A stretch of DNA of 64,000 bases. It comes from Desulfosporosinus sp. GTDB taxonomy: Bacteria; Bacillota; Desulfitobacteriia; Desulfitobacteriales; Desulfitobacteriaceae. Shown here one piece after another: positions 8,684-16,956 of this stretch. The notes beneath the pieces were generated by a model that did no database searches, was not told the origin of the DNA, and saw only the letters and a program-made list of their open reading frames with translations. The stretch covers positions 53,435 to 117,434 of the forward strand of contig JARLHU010000175.1 of assembly GCA_031292095.1 (NCBI GenBank). The letters run 5' to 3'. A program made the position numbers and the translations under genes. The first letter of the stretch is position 1. The number at the start of each line of letters is the position of its first letter.

Positions 8684-9148
8684 CTAATACCAGTCGAAAA
8701 TCTGTGTTCCCCATAATAACGTCAGTATTGCCCCCAGGGCAAGATAGGGCCCAAAGGGGATTTGTTGCTGAAAGTGCTTTCGACCTGTAACGAGAAGAAA
8801 AATCCCAATGCATGCTCCCACAAAACTTCCTATAAAAACAGCAAGAACGATAGAAGGGAACCCCAGAAAAGCCCCTATTGCAGCCACCAGCTTCACATCA
8901 CCAAGTCCCATTCCTTGTGGGCATACTTGGGCAATGATCCAGAATACCCCACCAGCGCCCAAGGCACTGAGTAAACTTTCCCATCCGTTCGGGTTTCCCG
9001 GTATCAAAAAAGCTCCTAATAATCCGGTTCCCAATAGAGGGAGGGTAAAGCTATCCGGCAAACGAAACTTAGCCAGATCAATGAAGGCTAAGGCTGCAAG
9101 TACCCCCACAAAAACGAGGTTTAATGGTAAACGAGCTAGGTTAGTCAC
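8684..9148 (-). CDS. pilD: Small prepilin peptidase (A24 catalytic domain only), locus 1
   Basis: 154 residues, four to six membrane segments. The two catalytic aspartates of A24 prepilin peptidases are present: AFIDLAKFRLPD and GMGLGDVKL. The N-terminal methyltransferase domain and its CxxC zinc motifs found in standard PilD are absent, as in small TadV-like peptidases. It should cut the leader of the locus-1 pilins at the G-F junction on the cytoplasmic face of the membrane; N-methylation would need the second enzyme (22089-22874). The start is GTG, preceded by AAGGAG. Confidence 0.88.
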   Translation of the reverse strand: MTNLARLPLNLVFVGVLAALAFIDLAKFRLPDSFTLPLLGTGLLGAFLIPGNPNGWESLLSALGAGGVFWIIAQVCPQGMGLGDVKLVAAIGAFLGFPSIVLAVFIGSFVGACIGIFLLVTGRKHFQQQIPFGPYLALGAILTLLWGTQIFDWY

Positions 9149-9167
9149 AACGGCGAGTCTCCTTTAA

Positions 9168-9327
9168 AGGCACATTCAAGAAAATAACCAGTCAGTATGC
9201 CAGTCTATTTCGTGTCATACTACGTCGGTATGTTTACCTAATAGCCCCACTATGAGGTAAACATACCTCCTTGCCTGACGCAAAATATCCTTGGCATCTT
9301 TGACTTGTTATTTTCTTTCATATGCCT
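9168..9327 (+). repeat. Foldback element, copy 2
   Basis: 160 bp, full length, from AGGCACATTCAAGAAAATAA to TTTTCTTTCATATGCCT. The reverse complement of the right half matches the left half at most positions, so the whole unit can fold into one long hairpin. It lies between the prepilin peptidase and the pilin gene. Confidence 0.88.
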
Positions 9328-9331
9328 AATG

Positions 9332-9820
9332 CTAATTAGCCGACGACCAAAGTACATCATCTAAGCCTTCGTCATACGCTCTCACTTCTGCAGCCAAACC
9401 ATCGCCGGACAAATATATCATAATCGTGTTGGCAACCGGTTTGGTATCCGGAATAATAAATTTCAGAGGATCTGAGGCATCGGGCACGATCTTAACCACT
9501 CCAAATCCCTTGTTTCCCACCGTGACAATTTGCTGCGTGGTCGATTTGTCTAACTTACTTATGTATTTGGGAATAAGATTTGGACTAACCACTGCTCCAT
9601 CTGCTACCGTCAACTCTGCTGTTTTAGGATACATTCCATAATCAAGCTGATAGCGATCCAGAGCCGTTTTGACCTCGTGCGCTAACGCTATGTCTGCTTT
9701 TTGCCGTGCTGCTGCTGTACAGAACGTCAACTTAGGGACCATTATTGCCGCTAGGATGCCAATAATAACGACCACAACCATCACTTCAATCAGAGTGAAT
9801 CCATTTTCCCGTTTTATAAT
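9332..9820 (-). CDS. Type IV prepilin (locus 1), apparently with a non-AUG start
   Basis: The mature protein starts FTLIEVMVVVVIIGILAA after a KRENG leader, a textbook class III prepilin signal with Glu5. A globular domain of about 125 residues follows. The frame has a TGA at 9824-9826 and no ATG, GTG or TTG between it and the signal. GAGGTG (9825-9830) lies just upstream, so translation must start at ATT (9821-9823 or 9818-9820) or ATA (9815-9817), unless there is a sequencing error or frameshift. The internal ATG at the VMVVVV position would remove the cleavage site and is rejected as a start. It sits between pilC and the prepilin peptidase and may be the major subunit of this locus. Confidence 0.8.
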   Translation of the reverse strand: MIKRENGFTLIEVMVVVVIIGILAAIMVPKLTFCTAAARQKADIALAHEVKTALDRYQLDYGMYPKTAELTVADGAVVSPNLIPKYISKLDKSTTQQIVTVGNKGFGVVKIVPDASDPLKFIIPDTKPVANTIMIYLSGDGLAAEVRAYDEGLDDVLWSSAN

Positions 9821-9875
9821 AATTCACCTCGATTTTTATTCAATTTCCATAGCAAACCTCACTTCAAATAATTTG

Positions 9876-11078
9876 TCATTCAAGATGTGAACTGATATCA
9901 AAAATAGGGAGCATCACCCCACAGGCAACCAGACCAATCAACCCAGCCAAAACAAGGATAAGCACCGGTTCAATCATTCGCGTTAGGCGACCAAGCTGAT
10001 CCTCGAGCTCACGGCGAAACATTTGCGTGACATAGTGGAGCATCCGATCCAGTTGCCCTGATTCCTCAGCAACAGCGATCATTTCAGCCCCCTCATTGGG
10101 AAAAATTCGACTTGCGCGTAGCAAAGGTGCCATACGCTTGCCTTGTCGTACGCTCTGCACAAGCTGGTTGGTTAATTCTAACATCTCGGATCTACGCAAC
10201 GTTCCAGCCGTTAAGTGGAGTGCTTCTAGCAAGGGAATCCCCGCCGATAACAAACGCTCTAAGATCCGGCTGAATTGAACTAAATCTCGAAAACGATAGA
10301 TATTTCCTAAGAGGGGAAGGTGTACAAGTAAACGTTCCCAGCGCATTTTCCAATGTCCGGAGCTTGTGAACCTCAGAACGAGCAATCCACCGCTAGCCAA
10401 AACAAGTCCGATTCCTAAAAAGACAGGGAGTTTTCGGCCCACGTCAAAAATGACTCTGGTCAGCAAAGGCAATTCTGCGCCCATGCCTGTAAAGATTTTT
10501 TCGTACATAGGGAGTACCCAAACCGAAAGCACGAAAAGTACAATGACTACAGTAAAAACCAACACTATCGGATAGGCAAGAGAGGCCTTAATTTTTTTTC
10601 GATACGCCTGTTCCTGTTCTAATTCATCGGCCACCTCGCCAAGAATCTTCCCTAGCGTTCCTGTATATTCCCCTGCTTTGATCATGGAAAGTACAAATGA
10701 GTTAGGGGCTGGTTTAAGGAGGGATAAAGCCTCCGACAAGTCGCTGCCTGCCTCCACGTGTTCCTTGACACTCTTCCATAATTCCTGTTGGGATGTTAAC
10801 TTTTCTTCTTGAACAGTCATCGTTTCCAAAGCTTGTACTAAGGGAATCCCCGCTTCCAAAAGAGTTGCCAACCTACGAGCGAAATGGATCCACTGAAAAT
10901 TTGCTGGAGACGGCTTGAGCACTGCTTGCCAATTTCGGCGGGAACGAATTCCGACTGGAAAATAACCTTCCTTCCGCAAACGTGTTTGAACCTCCGCGAT
11001 TTCATCTCCTACCCATGAACCGTGCTGAATTCGCCCCTTAGCATCAACGGCTTTCCAATCCAAACGTCCCCGCTTCAT
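9876..11078 (-). CDS. pilC: Type IV pilus inner-membrane platform protein PilC (locus 1)
   Basis: 400 residues with two GspF domains (about 65-190 and 265-390), each starting with FARRLATLLEAGIPL or FSRILERLLSAGIPL and holding the paired helical bundle. Membrane segments lie near 170-190, 218-238 and 370-390. PilC connects the ATPase to the growing pilus and turns ATP-driven rotation into subunit addition. The ATG overlaps the pilT stop by four bases (ATGA), implying translational coupling. The length is normal. Confidence 0.95.
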   Translation of the reverse strand: MKRGRLDWKAVDAKGRIQHGSWVGDEIAEVQTRLRKEGYFPVGIRSRRNWQAVLKPSPANFQWIHFARRLATLLEAGIPLVQALETMTVQEEKLTSQQELWKSVKEHVEAGSDLSEALSLLKPAPNSFVLSMIKAGEYTGTLGKILGEVADELEQEQAYRKKIKASLAYPIVLVFTVVIVLFVLSVWVLPMYEKIFTGMGAELPLLTRVIFDVGRKLPVFLGIGLVLASGGLLVLRFTSSGHWKMRWERLLVHLPLLGNIYRFRDLVQFSRILERLLSAGIPLLEALHLTAGTLRRSEMLELTNQLVQSVRQGKRMAPLLRASRIFPNEGAEMIAVAEESGQLDRMLHYVTQMFRRELEDQLGRLTRMIEPVLILVLAGLIGLVACGVMLPIFDISSHLE

Positions 11079-12121
11079 CTTCTTAAGCTATCGGGGCTTT
11101 GCAGTCTTTCCCTGGCAACCTCGTAGGAAACAAGACCCTTTTGAACTAACTCCATAATAGCTTTATCCATAGTTTGCATCCCTAGCTTGGCATTGGTCTG
11201 GATAACGGTAGGCAGCAGATGTGTTTTCCCTTCACGAATTAGGTTGCGAACGGCAGACGTCGCCACCATGACCTCAATAGCCGCCACGCGCCCTTTTTGA
11301 TCTGTCCGTGGCAGCAATTGTTGAGACATAATCCCCTCTAAAACGGCAGAGAGCTGCACTCGAATTTGCTGCTGTTGATGCGGAGGAAAGGCATCAATCA
11401 TCCGATCCACCGATTGGGTTGCGCCATTCGTATGGAGTGTACTAAAGACTAAGTGCCCGGTTTCAGCGGCGGTTATTGCGGTGGCAATAGTTTCTAGGTC
11501 CCGCATCTCTCCCACCAGAATTACATTAGGATCCTGCCGTAATACCGCCCGCAAGGCATTGGCAAACGACTGAGTATCGTTACCGACTTCCCGTTGATTG
11601 ACTAAACTCAGTTTGTGCTTGTGCAAATATTCGATCGGGTCTTCAATGGTTACAATGTGACAAGTCCTTGTACTATTAATGTAATCAATTAAAGAAGCCA
11701 GGGTCGTCGATTTACCGCTTCCGGTTGGACCGGTCACTAACACCAACCCTTGATGTAACTTAGCTAACTCAATGCTCACAGGCGGAAGACGTAGGCTTTC
11801 CGGATCGGGAATGACAAAAGGAATCAAACGAATAACCACTCCGACGGACCCCCGCTGTCGATAAATATTGACACGATATCGTCCGATCCCTGGTAAACTG
11901 TAGGAAATATCCAATTCGCCAGATTCACCAAACCGTTTGGACTGTTGCTCATTCATCAGAGTATTGGCAAAGATCTCTAAATCATTCTGGGTGAGTTTTT
12001 CCGTCTGAAGTTGAACCAGTGAGCCATCAATCCGCAGAACGGGTGGACTCTCCACCGTCAAATGAATATCTGAAGCCTTTTGTTCCCCAGCCAAATGCAA
12101 AAGTTCGTCAAGTGAATACAT
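11075..12121 (-). CDS. pilT: Twitching ATPase PilT (locus 1)
   Basis: 348 residues. It is a hexameric ATPase that depolymerises and retracts the pilus. The N-terminal PAS-like domain begins with ASDIHLTV. Walker A is GPTGSGKSTT (about 130), the Asp box is IEDPIEYLH, Walker B is VILVGEMRDLET, and the His box is GHLVFSTLHT. The C-terminal AIRNLIREGK-type motif typical of PilT is present as AVRNLIREGK. It lies 15 bases after pilB and overlaps pilC by four bases. It is a clear paralog of the PilT at 35537-36592. Confidence 0.96.
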   Translation of the reverse strand: MYSLDELLHLAGEQKASDIHLTVESPPVLRIDGSLVQLQTEKLTQNDLEIFANTLMNEQQSKRFGESGELDISYSLPGIGRYRVNIYRQRGSVGVVIRLIPFVIPDPESLRLPPVSIELAKLHQGLVLVTGPTGSGKSTTLASLIDYINSTRTCHIVTIEDPIEYLHKHKLSLVNQREVGNDTQSFANALRAVLRQDPNVILVGEMRDLETIATAITAAETGHLVFSTLHTNGATQSVDRMIDAFPPHQQQQIRVQLSAVLEGIMSQQLLPRTDQKGRVAAIEVMVATSAVRNLIREGKTHLLPTVIQTNAKLGMQTMDKAIMELVQKGLVSYEVARERLQSPDSLRR

Positions 12122-12136
12122 CTCTTTTCTCTCCTC

Positions 12137-13825
12137 TTACCCTTCAATTCCAGAAGCAGCATGTAGTACTTCTTCCGCTGTCGTAAACCCTTGGGTCACT
12201 TTCAAGAGACCATCTTCGAAGATGGTTAGCATTCCGGAGATCATAGCCTGTTGCTCAATGTCCCTCGAATTATGCCTTGCAAGTATAAGTTCCTTGATCT
12301 CCTGATTATAATGCAAAAACTCGTGAATCCCAATCCTGCCCCGAAACCCAGTACCGAGACATTTTGAGCATCCGGTGGAACGATAAAGTTGGGTAATGGA
12401 TGGCGGTAGGCGAAGCGCTCTTTTTTCCGCCTCAGATACTGAGTAGGTTGACTTACAGTGTTCACACAAGCGCCGAACCAAGCGTTGAGATAAAACTCCA
12501 CTGACGGCAGACGCCAGGAGATATGGTTCTACTCCCATATCCATGAGCCGAGCCAACGCCTCTGCGGCTGTATTGGTATGGAGCGTTGATAAAACCAAAT
12601 GTCCAGTGAGGGACGCAGTGATGGCGATTCTGGCAGTTTCCTCGTCTCGGATTTCCCCGATCATGATCACATCCGGGTCTTGTCGCAAGATATGCCGCAA
12701 TCCGACGGCAAAACTAAGTCCTGCCGGAAGATTGACTTGAATCTGGTTCACCCCTGAAAGATGGTATTCTACGGGCTCTTCAATCGAAATGATGTTTTGC
12801 TCCTCGGCATTAAGTTCCCTGAGCAACGCATAAAGGGTTGTGGTTTTACCGCTTCCCGTTGGGCCAACAACTAAGATTAAACCATTGGTGCGTTTTAACA
12901 AGACTTGCACCCCTATTTCAACCTCAGAACGCATACCTAAGTCATTGAGCGGTCGCTGGGCCATCTCCGGATCCAAAAGACGCACCACCATTTTTTCTCC
13001 ATACACAGTGGGCATCGAGGCCATTCGCAGATCGATACTCCGAAGCCCTGCGCTAAACGTCATTCGGCCATCCTGAGGAATCCGCCGTTCCGCAACATTC
13101 ATCTGCGCCATAACTTTTAAACAGGAAACAATACTGCGCGCGGCATTTGCAGAGAGGACATGTTTCTTAATAAGTTTACCATCTATGCGATAGCGCACCA
13201 CAAAATCATTTTTGCGAGGTTCCCAATGAATATCACTTACCTCTTGCACGACCGCCTCGTGCAAGACAGAATGGACTAATTTAAGCGTGGGCGCATCGTC
13301 TTCCTGAGAATCGACCTCGTTGGACTCTGTCAACCAAGCAGCCTGGTCCTCAAAAGTCCTGTCCGCCAGATGCGCAAGTCGGGCAACGGATTGTTCCACC
13401 GTTAAACACTGTCGAATTGCTGTTTGGATTTCCTCCTTCTCGGCGAAGACTGGTTCAACTTCTAACCCGGTTAACATCCGGATATCCCTGAGGGCACGTT
13501 CGTTGGTGGGGTCTAACATAGCGACTCTTAAAATCCCCGACCGCAGTCCAAATGGGATAAGTGTATAACGCAGAGCCATATCTTCAGGAATTAGCCCTGC
13601 AACTCCAGGGTCAATAATGACTTGGGTCAGAGAAATTTCAGGGATACCCAGATATCTGCGCACGGCTTCCACTAACCTCGCTTTGGGCAATACGCCCATT
13701 TGTTCCAAGACCTCGCCGATTGGGTCTCCGCTTCGCAGTGAAAGCTCTAATCCTGCCGTCAATTCCATAGCCTCAATATAGCCATTAGCAAGTAGAAATC
13801 GACCCAGTTCATTATCCTTCTTCAT
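12137..13825 (-). CDS. pilB: Pilus extension ATPase PilB/GspE (locus 1)
   Basis: 562 residues from MKKDNELG, whose ATG follows AGGAGTTACATTC and overlaps the upstream stop by four bases. Residues 1-140 resemble MshEN/GspE-N (ELGRFLLANG, PIGEVLEQMGVL), a module that binds cyclic-di-GMP in MshE. The ATPase core has Walker A GPTGSGKTTTLYAL (about 321), GEIRDEETARIA and GHLVLSTLHTN. A four-cysteine zinc site (CEHC and CSKC) lies near residue 470. It powers subunit addition at the inner membrane. The cyclic-di-GMP role is inferred from the N-terminal pattern only. Confidence 0.95.
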   Translation of the reverse strand: MKKDNELGRFLLANGYIEAMELTAGLELSLRSGDPIGEVLEQMGVLPKARLVEAVRRYLGIPEISLTQVIIDPGVAGLIPEDMALRYTLIPFGLRSGILRVAMLDPTNERALRDIRMLTGLEVEPVFAEKEEIQTAIRQCLTVEQSVARLAHLADRTFEDQAAWLTESNEVDSQEDDAPTLKLVHSVLHEAVVQEVSDIHWEPRKNDFVVRYRIDGKLIKKHVLSANAARSIVSCLKVMAQMNVAERRIPQDGRMTFSAGLRSIDLRMASMPTVYGEKMVVRLLDPEMAQRPLNDLGMRSEVEIGVQVLLKRTNGLILVVGPTGSGKTTTLYALLRELNAEEQNIISIEEPVEYHLSGVNQIQVNLPAGLSFAVGLRHILRQDPDVIMIGEIRDEETARIAITASLTGHLVLSTLHTNTAAEALARLMDMGVEPYLLASAVSGVLSQRLVRRLCEHCKSTYSVSEAEKRALRLPPSITQLYRSTGCSKCLGTGFRGRIGIHEFLHYNQEIKELILARHNSRDIEQQAMISGMLTIFEDGLLKVTQGFTTAEEVLHAASGIEG

Positions 13826-14247
13826 GAATGTAACTCCTGATAGCTCTTCAGCACCCACTTTCCACTGTCCAACTGAAGTATTTGCTCAATTTTTCGAACC
13901 GCTAAGCCAGAATGTCCCTCAGCAGTCACTTTATACCCTCCCCCACTTAACTCAATGACTATATCAACACGCCCGGTAGCAAACGATAAATTCCCTTGCC
14001 GCAGATCGGAGTTGACCAGCAGATGAGCTTTCGCCCACTCGATTCCTCCTTCAGCCACATAAAGGGCCTGCCTACTCTGGGCAACACGCCTCACCATCTG
14101 ATTCTCGGCATTAGCCTTCAGATAGCCTTCCATGCCGAGACCAGAAAACGTTGTCAAAAGAAGGAGGATAAGAAAGCTGACATATCCCGTTGATCGACTA
14201 GCAGAGTGACAACCGGGTGCACACGTTGCCGAATGACACTTTGCCAA
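13822..14247 (-). CDS. PilX-like minor pilin (locus 1), start uncertain
   Basis: The core is a prepilin-like helix (STG followed by YVSFLILLLLTTFSGLG), then QSRQALYVAEGGIEWAKAHL, the typical PilX/GspK motif. No ATG lies close before the signal. The TTG at 14245-14247, preceded at a distance by AAGGGA, gives 141 residues with a 20-residue leader; the nearest ATG (14292) gives a longer, cysteine-rich leader. The gene overlaps the 3' end of the PilW-like gene by about 90 bases in another frame and the start of pilB by four bases. Its role would be priming pilus assembly with the other minor pilins. Confidence 0.65.
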   Translation of the reverse strand: MAKCHSATCAPGCHSASRSTGYVSFLILLLLTTFSGLGMEGYLKANAENQMVRRVAQSRQALYVAEGGIEWAKAHLLVNSDLRQGNLSFATGRVDIVIELSGGGYKVTAEGHSGLAVRKIEQILQLDSGKWVLKSYQELHS

Positions 14248-14714
14248 GTCACAATTTGTCCCTTCACATTTGCTTGTAAGAAAACTTCCCATAGCCCCGG
14301 TTCCACCTCCGTACATTTCCACGTTGTGATAAAACTCGCGAGCGGCTCCGAAACTCCCAGGTGATTCCAATAAAGATCCTTCGTCCCATCAAAGTCTAAG
14401 TCACCCACAAAATATGTATCAAGCGTCGGGGTTGGGTTTCCATCCTCAGGCATCGGCAAAACTTGTAATCCTCCTGAAGCATTAACCCAAGCCACGGTTT
14501 TTGCCATTCGGATTACATCGGAGACGGTTTTCCCGGCCGTCATAACAGCATAGTGCGCCTCCAAATGATTTTTGAGCGTACTCGCTCCCCGCCATTGATC
14601 CGTAAAAAACCGCAACGCCGTCATCAGGAAGATACCGGATATTAATAAGGCAACTAATACCTCCAAAAGTGTAAAACCGCGTTCAGAATAAACCTCGCCT
14701 TTATTCAACTTCAT
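14154..14714 (-). CDS. PilW/GspJ-like minor pilin (locus 1)
   Basis: 186 residues. The prepilin signal is SERG followed by FTLLEVLVALLISGIFLMTA, with Glu5. A beta-rich globular domain (50-170) follows, as in PilW or GspJ. The start overlaps the end of the PilV-like gene by 14 bases and the 3' end overlaps the PilX-like gene. Minor pilins of this type form an initiating complex at the pilus tip. Assignment to PilW rather than ComGF/GspJ rests on order and size. Confidence 0.8.
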   Translation of the reverse strand: MKLNKGEVYSERGFTLLEVLVALLISGIFLMTALRFFTDQWRGASTLKNHLEAHYAVMTAGKTVSDVIRMAKTVAWVNASGGLQVLPMPEDGNPTPTLDTYFVGDLDFDGTKDLYWNHLGVSEPLASFITTWKCTEVEPGLWEVFLQANVKGQIVTWQSVIRQRVHPVVTLLVDQRDMSAFLSSFF

Positions 14715-15144
14715 AAAGGCTCTCCAGTTTGTACCAGGTAGGGTTTCCCCGCTCAGTCCAACGGACTTCTACACTAACCCGCAATAGTTGTGGGACATCA
14801 TCCCAATCTGACACGATCAACCAATGGAATCTCCCCTCGTTCCCTTCCACTGATCCACCTGGTATGCAGGTTTGCCGGACAATATTATCATTCCAGCCAT
14901 GAACCGCCAGTTGGTCCATTTTTTTCTGGGCCAGATTAGCTCCCTCTAGGAGGCTTGTTGCTTGGCGTGATTCAGAAACCGCTCCTTCTGTCAAACCAAA
15001 AAGCACAGCAAACCCTATCGAAAAAAGAAACAGGGCTAGTAACACATCAAATAATACATATCCTTGTGAAGGTTTTAGTGAAGAAGTTATTGGAGTAGGT
15101 TTTAGCGAACCTTTTAAAAAATCTTGTAGTTTTTCCGTAATCAT
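14701..15144 (-). CDS. PilV/GspI-like minor pilin (locus 1)
   Basis: 147 residues. The signal is PSQG followed by YVLFDVLLALFLFSIGFAVL; position 5 is Asp rather than the usual Glu. The helix carries NLAQKKMDQL, typical of PilV/GspI. The leader is long (27 residues). The ATG is preceded by GGGAGGAG. It is co-transcribed with the PilW-, PilX- and PilB-type genes. The Asp5 substitution may reduce N-methylation or assembly efficiency. Confidence 0.78.
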   Translation of the reverse strand: MITEKLQDFLKGSLKPTPITSSLKPSQGYVLFDVLLALFLFSIGFAVLFGLTEGAVSESRQATSLLEGANLAQKKMDQLAVHGWNDNIVRQTCIPGGSVEGNEGRFHWLIVSDWDDVPQLLRVSVEVRWTERGNPTWYKLESLYEVE

Positions 15145-15170
15145 CTCCTCCCTTGATTATTTAGTCTGAG

Positions 15171-15240
15171 AGGGCACGAAGCATTGTGTCCCTACGTCAT
15201 CCTTGTCCCTAGTAGTGGCACGATGCTTCGTGCCACTACG
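15171..15240. repeat. Two GGCACGATGCTTCGTGCC-type palindromes
   Basis: An imperfect palindrome at 15171-15193 and a near-perfect one at 15212-15239 (GTAGTGGCACGA pairing with TCGTGCCACTAC). They belong to the same family as the palindrome at 2967-2988 and lie between two pseudopilin genes. Confidence 0.75.
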
Positions 15241-15241
15241 T

Positions 15242-15616
15242 CTATTTGACCTGTCCCATGACATCGATTTGATAACTCTGGGCTGAGTTATAGGGATTAA
15301 TGGGAATTTCGTCCAGATAAGGGCCACGCCACCCACTCACACCCATTGGTGGTTGAAGTAAATCCGGGACACTTAGCGGATAAGTTCCGACATCAATTCG
15401 GTAAAGTTGGGCAGCTCCGTTAATTTTTTCTTTGTTGGCAAGATCGACCTGATTCCAGACCTGCTTCGTAGCAGAACCAAAATGGGGCACAGCCAAGGAC
15501 AAAATGACTCCCATTAGAAAAAGAACCAAGAGCAGTTCCCATAATGTGAAACCAGATTGCCAATTTATCTTTTTTGCCCACCTTTTATTTCTATTTGTAA
15601 TAAGCTTCACCACCAA
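15242..15616 (-). CDS. GspG-like pseudopilin (locus 1)
   Basis: 124 residues. The signal is WQSG followed by FTLWELLLVLFLMGVILSLA, with Glu5. The short C-terminal part (GTYPLSVPDLLQPP, GWRGPYLDEIPINPY) matches the GspG-type fold, including the P-x-D/N-P-Y segment. The start is TTG or GTG (TTG-GTG-GTG in a row) without a strong ribosome site. It is the first gene after the aroB terminator and may begin the locus-1 pilus transcript. Confidence 0.8.
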   Translation of the reverse strand: MVVKLITNRNKRWAKKINWQSGFTLWELLLVLFLMGVILSLAVPHFGSATKQVWNQVDLANKEKINGAAQLYRIDVGTYPLSVPDLLQPPMGVSGWRGPYLDEIPINPYNSAQSYQIDVMGQVK

Positions 15617-15789
15617 ATCCGAGGAAATAGTGCAATTACCTCATTTTTCCTTTTTATACTTCGCTATTCACTTCAATTCTCCTGCAACCGTCGACGTATC
15701 TAGATCAGAAATACGTCCATTAGCTATCTTCTCTAAATAAATTTCATATTTTCCTAATAATTACTATAATTCCCTTGATTATAGACAGA
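15617..15789. other. Intergenic region, likely promoter of pilus locus 1
   Basis: AT-rich sequence between the aroB terminator and the first pseudopilin gene. No clear -35/-10 pair could be chosen, and nothing else is recognised. Confidence 0.3.
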
Positions 15790-15826
15790 AAATCTGACGA
15801 AGATCCTACGATCCTCACCAGATTTC
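15790..15826 (-). terminator. Terminator of the aro operon
   Basis: On the minus strand AAATCTG...GATC pairs with GGATC...CAGATTT and is followed by TCTGTC. It lies about 25 bases after the aroB stop and separates the aro genes from pilus locus 1. Confidence 0.7.
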
Positions 15827-15852
15827 TTTAGAATTCATTATTCATCTATGTG

Positions 15853-16956
15853 TTACCCAGCAGAAACTACCTGTTGCCAGGCGTCCAAGATCTCCTGGTC
15901 GGAACAATCCTTGGAAATAACCGCTTGTCCGATTCCTTGCGGGAGAATCAGAATTTTCCGTCCCCCCTGGTTTTTCTTATCCGCTTGCATTAGTTGCAAC
16001 AGAGACTGAGGGTCTTGCTCTTTAATCGCAATCTCTGTCGGTAGACCATAGGCGCTCAGCAAATGCTTGACTCGATCAACCTCTTCCCCTGTCATCAGTC
16101 CTTTCGCCTTGGCCAAATGAGCAGCAGCCACGATGCCTAGGCTGACCCCTTGCCCATGGGTTACGCCACGATAGTTCATCCCCGTCTCCAAGGCATGTCC
16201 AAAACTATGACCAAGATTCAACAAAGCACGAACCCCTTGTTCACATTCATCTTGAGAAACTATCGTCACTTTGACTGTCGAGGACCGTGTCACCATAGCA
16301 CGCCAAATCGAGGTGTCTCGCTGCTTAAGGCTTTCTTCCTGGGTTTCGAAAAACTCAAAGAGCCCCGCGTCAGCAATTAAGGCATGCTTAATACTTTCCG
16401 CTAATCCATTTTCAACTTCTCCCCAAGGCAAACTGTCCAGCGTTGTAAAATCAGTCCACACTGCTCGGGGAGGATAAAATGCCCCAATAATATTTTTGCC
16501 TGCCGGATGATTCACGGCAACTTTTCCACCGATACTGCTGTCCACTTGCGCCAATAATGTCGTAGGAACTTGAACCAGACGAATACCCCGCATGAAGACG
16601 CTGGCAAAGAAACCAGCCAAATCCCCGATCACACCGCCGCCGAGGGCAATAACCAGCGTATGGCGATCTGCACCACAATGCAGGGCGGTAGTTGTGAGCT
16701 GACTTAAACGCTCCAGCGACTTTTCCGTCTCCCCAGCGGGTACATAGAAGACATTGACACGATAGTCCCGCAGTCCTTTCTGAAGACGTTCTGCGTAAAG
16801 TTCCGCGACTGCCGGATTGGTAATGATCAGAATATGCTCCAAATCTTTAAATTGAGAATGCAGGTACTCCCCCAACTCTTCAAGCGGCGCACCTAAAAAC
16901 ACCGGATACGGTTTTGTCGCCGTGACTTCAATCTTTTGCAACTCCGCTAAACTCAT
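15853..16956 (-). CDS. aroB: 3-dehydroquinate synthase
   Basis: 367 residues from MSLAELQ, chosen because GGAGGGAGAG precedes that ATG. It converts DAHP to 3-dehydroquinate, the second shikimate step. Features seen: PAGETEKSLE, the NAD-binding GGGVIGDLAGFFASVFMRG, VPTTLLAQVDSSIGGKVAVNH, NIIGAFYPP, and the metal-binding Glu/His residues in NGLAESIKHALI, LNLGHSFGHALE and THGQGVSLGI. Its 5' end overlaps the aroK 3' end by 29 bases. Order aroE-aroC-aroK-aroB. Confidence 0.97.
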   Translation of the reverse strand: MSLAELQKIEVTATKPYPVFLGAPLEELGEYLHSQFKDLEHILIITNPAVAELYAERLQKGLRDYRVNVFYVPAGETEKSLERLSQLTTTALHCGADRHTLVIALGGGVIGDLAGFFASVFMRGIRLVQVPTTLLAQVDSSIGGKVAVNHPAGKNIIGAFYPPRAVWTDFTTLDSLPWGEVENGLAESIKHALIADAGLFEFFETQEESLKQRDTSIWRAMVTRSSTVKVTIVSQDECEQGVRALLNLGHSFGHALETGMNYRGVTHGQGVSLGIVAAAHLAKAKGLMTGEEVDRVKHLLSAYGLPTEIAIKEQDPQSLLQLMQADKKNQGGRKILILPQGIGQAVISKDCSDQEILDAWQQVVSAG

